A stretch of 64,000 nucleotides of DNA, from NCBI RefSeq assembly GCF_014839805.1, contig NC_051132.1, positions 868,001 to 932,000 on the forward strand, written 5' to 3'. Shown here one piece after another: positions 60,388-64,000 of this stretch. The position numbers and the translations under genes are program-made. This stretch comes from Manduca sexta (lineage: Eukaryota > Arthropoda > Insecta > Lepidoptera > Sphingidae). The stretch's first letter is position 1. Every line of letters begins with the position of its first letter. Below the pieces are notes generated by a model that saw nothing but the letters and a program-made list of their open reading frames with translations, was not told the origin of the DNA and did no database searches.

Positions 60388-63300
60388 TTTGCTTGAGAAG
60401 GATTTTTTTATTTAATTTAATGTGTTTAATAATAGATGAGGTTAAATCTTAAAATGATATTCTTAATGTTGAACTGAAGTGCTTTACATATTTCAACTAC
60501 TATCGCTTGGTAATGTTGGGGAAATTTTAATAGTAAAAACTAAGATTAACAATTGATTAATTATAATTAATAGGGGACCGTCCTATGTTTGATTTTATAC
60601 ATTATTATATATGTAATGGTTAATAATACGAAAAAGAAACCCTCCTGCGAAAACTGCATTAAAATTGGTTAAAAAATTAGCCAGTAATTCATATTTCAAA
60701 TATTACTATGTGCCGAAGTGGCCGCAAAGTGCAGATATAGCTTCATCCCTTTCTTATGCACAATGCCCGATGACGTCACACGTGGGCATTGCGCCACTTT
60801 TTTATATCTAGTTACTTACCTCTTCTACCGAAATTAAAAGACTTATAACTTGTTGATTTTTTACCAGATTTTAATAATTCCTTCTGTGTTATAATTTATA
60901 TAACGTAAATATTTGATAATAGTAAAGAACAAAAATGAGTCCAGTACCCTATTGTAGTTATCACAAGTAACAATTAATCAATTAAAAACATAAGCAACAA
61001 TAAACATTTAATTGTTTTTTAATTTAAATAAAAGTAACAATTAACTCCTGGAACACAAAACCTATTTTCTTTAAATGATGCTTTGATGCCACAATACAAT
61101 GAAAAATTTGAATTTTGATAGTATGCATTAATAGTCATTAGATACAATATTGTGTTATAAGCGGTATAATTAGCCATTAAATTATTTTTTAAGGCAGATT
61201 AGCTTCAAATTTAATTTTTAGACATGACTTTGGCCACAAAAGACACATCTTGTATTATTAAAAATGAAAAAGTAACTGTAAAACAAAAAATACATGGTGA
61301 CCTATTTACACTACCGAAATTAGTCTTTTTTTATCAATATGTAGTATAGAATTTCAAAATCTTCTAATACTTTCAATGAAGATAAATGGGCTAATTATTA
61401 GTTTTAATTGTTTTCAAGAAATAAAAAGTTAACCATGATTGATTTAATTGTATTTTACAATGAATGGAGGTTAATGTAAATAAATTAATCAATTGCAACT
61501 TATATTCTTTTATATTAGGGCTGCCACCATTTATTTATCAGAGATTTTGCCAATATTGATTAATAATAGCAGATACAAAACAAAAAGAGACTATAAAATC
61601 TGATCATTTTCCATATTCAATGTTAAATGCAATTACTTTCTTATGCTTACGTGAATGTTATACATGAAAATTAAACTATTTTTCGAATTTCGTGTAGTCC
61701 CCTCCCGTCACCATGAAGACTGCGAAGTCTTCAAAATGTTGGGAGAAAACCGAAATATTAAAACTGCAAAATAGTTTAATTTTAATGCAATTACTTTTTT
61801 GAACAATTAATGATATACTTATTTGATTTTTTTATTGTTTGATGCCCAACTTGGATTTAATAATGAAAGGGATGAAGGCACCATTCATGGGTATTATCAG
61901 GTGTTAAGAGTTCTAAACGACGAGTGTTACAGATTATTTTCAAACAATCACTAAGAAGCATTATTGTACTATGTGAATAGCCTATGAGACACCATTATGG
62001 TAATTAAGAAACATATTGTTCTCCTTACTTTCTACAAAGGCGTTTTGAAATCCAAAAATATAACAACTATCAGTCTAACATATAAAAATTTTGCACAGAT
62101 ATGCTTGGTTAAAACACAAAATTACTCGATCATTTGTGAGTCAAAACCCACCATCTTGCCTCTTAATAAGGTTTAAACTAGGAAACCAATGATCCTTTCA
62201 ACAGCTATGCAATTCTTAATCACCTCTTAATGCTAAAACAAGTTTATAAGGCTGATTGTATTAAACAAAAACATAAAGAATACTATTGAAAATTGTTAAT
62301 GGTAAATAGATATTAATGCATTATGTATAAATAATTTTGTTTAATTTCTAGTGAATAGTAAAGTTTTACTAAGTGGGTTCACATAAAATAAATAATAGAA
62401 TACACGTATAATGCGACTTTCATTACCTAACTTATACTCGAAAGATTTCACATAATTTCGTAATAAACTCACTACAAATTTAGAACATTCCAAATTTTTT
62501 ATGGTATATTTCGTTTATGAGCACTTGAAATTTCGCATCCTATCGCCAAAAAAACATGACAGGAGGTTGGACAGGTGTTATTTTTTTTTTGAGTTTACAC
62601 CGGCCTACGTTTAAAATTTTACGCCATATGCTCCGTGAAGGTTTGAAATGGTAAAATAATGATTTTACTACGAATATAAAGTTTAAAAATTACCTTTTCT
62701 ACTGAAGTATTATGTTTTTTTTAACACACATACAAACGACAAACAAACGGGAAGTCACTTGGTTAGTTGATTATTGTTATTGCAATTATCAAACTTATAG
62801 AATACAAATTAATAACTATTTGACGTAAAATGATAAATATAACACGTAAAATCACAAAACTATCGTTACTTTGCATATAAAATTACTCATTCACGAGCGT
62901 GAATCAATTCTTGATTCCTATTTCTTTGTATGCAGTGCGACTACTAAGAAATCAAAATTCTACCATAATCTACCACAATCTGTTTTTTAATATTTTTACT
63001 CTTACCTTTCGAACTCTTTGGAAAGGTAATTTATGCGAATGTTTGGAATTTATATTTCTGCCATACGATTTTTAGTTTTTCGATTTACTGTACTTACCTG
63101 AAACATAAATGTTATTTTTATGACTACGATTGTATATTGTATAACAGTCTGGAACGGCATAGGCATAGCAAAATAAAATACATCAGTAATAACACGAAAC
63201 ATTGTTTCTGCTTCGTGAATAATCACGTTGGCAAATTGCAATAAATATTTACTCTCCCCGTATATAAATGCAGATTTTACAAGTAGTAACTCTTCATTTT

Positions 63301-64000
63301 GTCTCCTTAAAACGAAGAAAAGTGCTTATTATAGTAGTTTAACTTAAGCTATATGTAAATAAAAATCTAAATTCACTTTAGGAAAAGGTCTTTATTGTCA
63401 AAGTTTATTATAAATTACACAAAAAATTAACAGCAATTTATTGTTGAAAACTTTACAAATTTGAGTTTACAAAGAGGTATTATATACAATGAAGCCGTCT
63501 GTAAAAAGCGACAAAACACTATCTGTTATAATTATTAACTATGTAATGAAAAAATTGTGCTTTGTAAAAAATACAATGACGTATGCCATTTTTATAATGA
63601 AACAATTATTATTGTCGTAACACACCTTAAACAACACGTATTACATAATTATGTACATAATTATACTACTGATACTGTGTTAATAAGTCACATTCTCTGA
63701 ATTATGTAAAGGTAAGAAATAACATAGAAAATTAATCATCGCTTTTACAGGGTTGTCCTGAGACTGCCTAGTTTGACCTGTGCGTCTTGTCCTAATAATA
63801 AATATCTACTTACGATACTAACACTTTCTTGTTGCTGTCATTCAATTAAATATTATATTGCGTTGTCTTTAACGAAATATGACATTATCCATTTTTGTAG
63901 TTATGATTTTTTTTTTCGAAATATAAAACAATATTTCTATATAATGATAAATCATCATACGACTCATATGAGTTTTGCGGTAACATAATATATTGTTGTC
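60388..64000. other. Upstream region of the Star-like gene
   Basis: 3.6 kb, strongly AT-rich, without a gene I can support. Should contain the Star-like promoter; no TATA box was assigned. One dispersed repeat (61693-61785). A minus-strand AATAAA at 63391-63396 might be the 3' end of a gene lying to the right; this is speculative. Confidence 0.5.
61693..61785 (+). repeat. Dispersed repeat, copy
   Basis: CCGTCACCATGAAGACTGCG, AAGTCTTCAAAATGTTGGGA and CTGCAAAATAGTTTAAT; related to 38825-38900 and 43015-43115. Confidence 0.55.

Noticed and set aside
1..64000. CRISPR arrays, rRNA genes, bacterial operons
   Set aside because: None seen; the window is animal nuclear DNA with spliced genes.

Overview
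This is a eukaryotic window that looks like a butterfly or moth (Lepidoptera). The evidence is AT-rich introns and spacers, insect gene families with many short exons, and several tRNA-derived SINEs and other dispersed repeats of a type common in lepidopteran genomes. The species cannot be named from the sequence. All gene models below were built by hand from open frames, GT/AG splice sites and codon phase.

Layout, left to right. (1) 1-1474, minus: an uninterrupted but edge-truncated retroviral/baculoviral F-like envelope ORF with its own TATA box and no gag or pol beside it. It probably lies in an intron of the next gene. (2) 2328-6828, plus: the ligand-binding-domain exons of nuclear receptor HR96. 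(3) 9758-26905, minus: a 16-exon gene for dynein axonemal assembly factor 1 (DNAAF1/LRRC50), about 1915 residues, with an unusual 721-residue single-exon N-terminal extension. Its introns hold two very large inverted-repeat elements and a complete nested gene (20903-21304) for a small secreted proline-rich repeat protein. (4) A 591-bp divergent promoter carrying a consensus RFX X-box 91 bp upstream of the DNAAF1 start codon. (5) 27497-30298, plus: TBC1D7, a subunit of the TSC complex. (6) 31203-49466, plus: EpsinR (CLINT1/lqfR). A large internal terminal exon (43650-46420) encodes Tel2/TELO2 in frame, so alternative splicing can give either a 585-residue EpsinR or a 1398-residue EpsinR-Tel2 fusion. 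(7) 58737-60387, minus: a four-exon single-pass membrane protein with an FkbM-like lumenal domain, most like Star. The last 3.6 kb and 49.5-58.7 kb hold no recognisable gene.

The genes do not form one pathway. HR96 is a lipid/xenobiotic receptor, DNAAF1 builds motile-cilium and sperm-flagellum dynein, TBC1D7 and Tel2 both touch mTOR biology, EpsinR is a TGN/endosome clathrin adaptor, and Star handles EGFR-ligand trafficking. The main points of interest are the EpsinR-Tel2 fusion architecture, the X-box at DNAAF1, the long DNAAF1 form, the giant intronic hairpins, the nested secreted gene and the orphan env.
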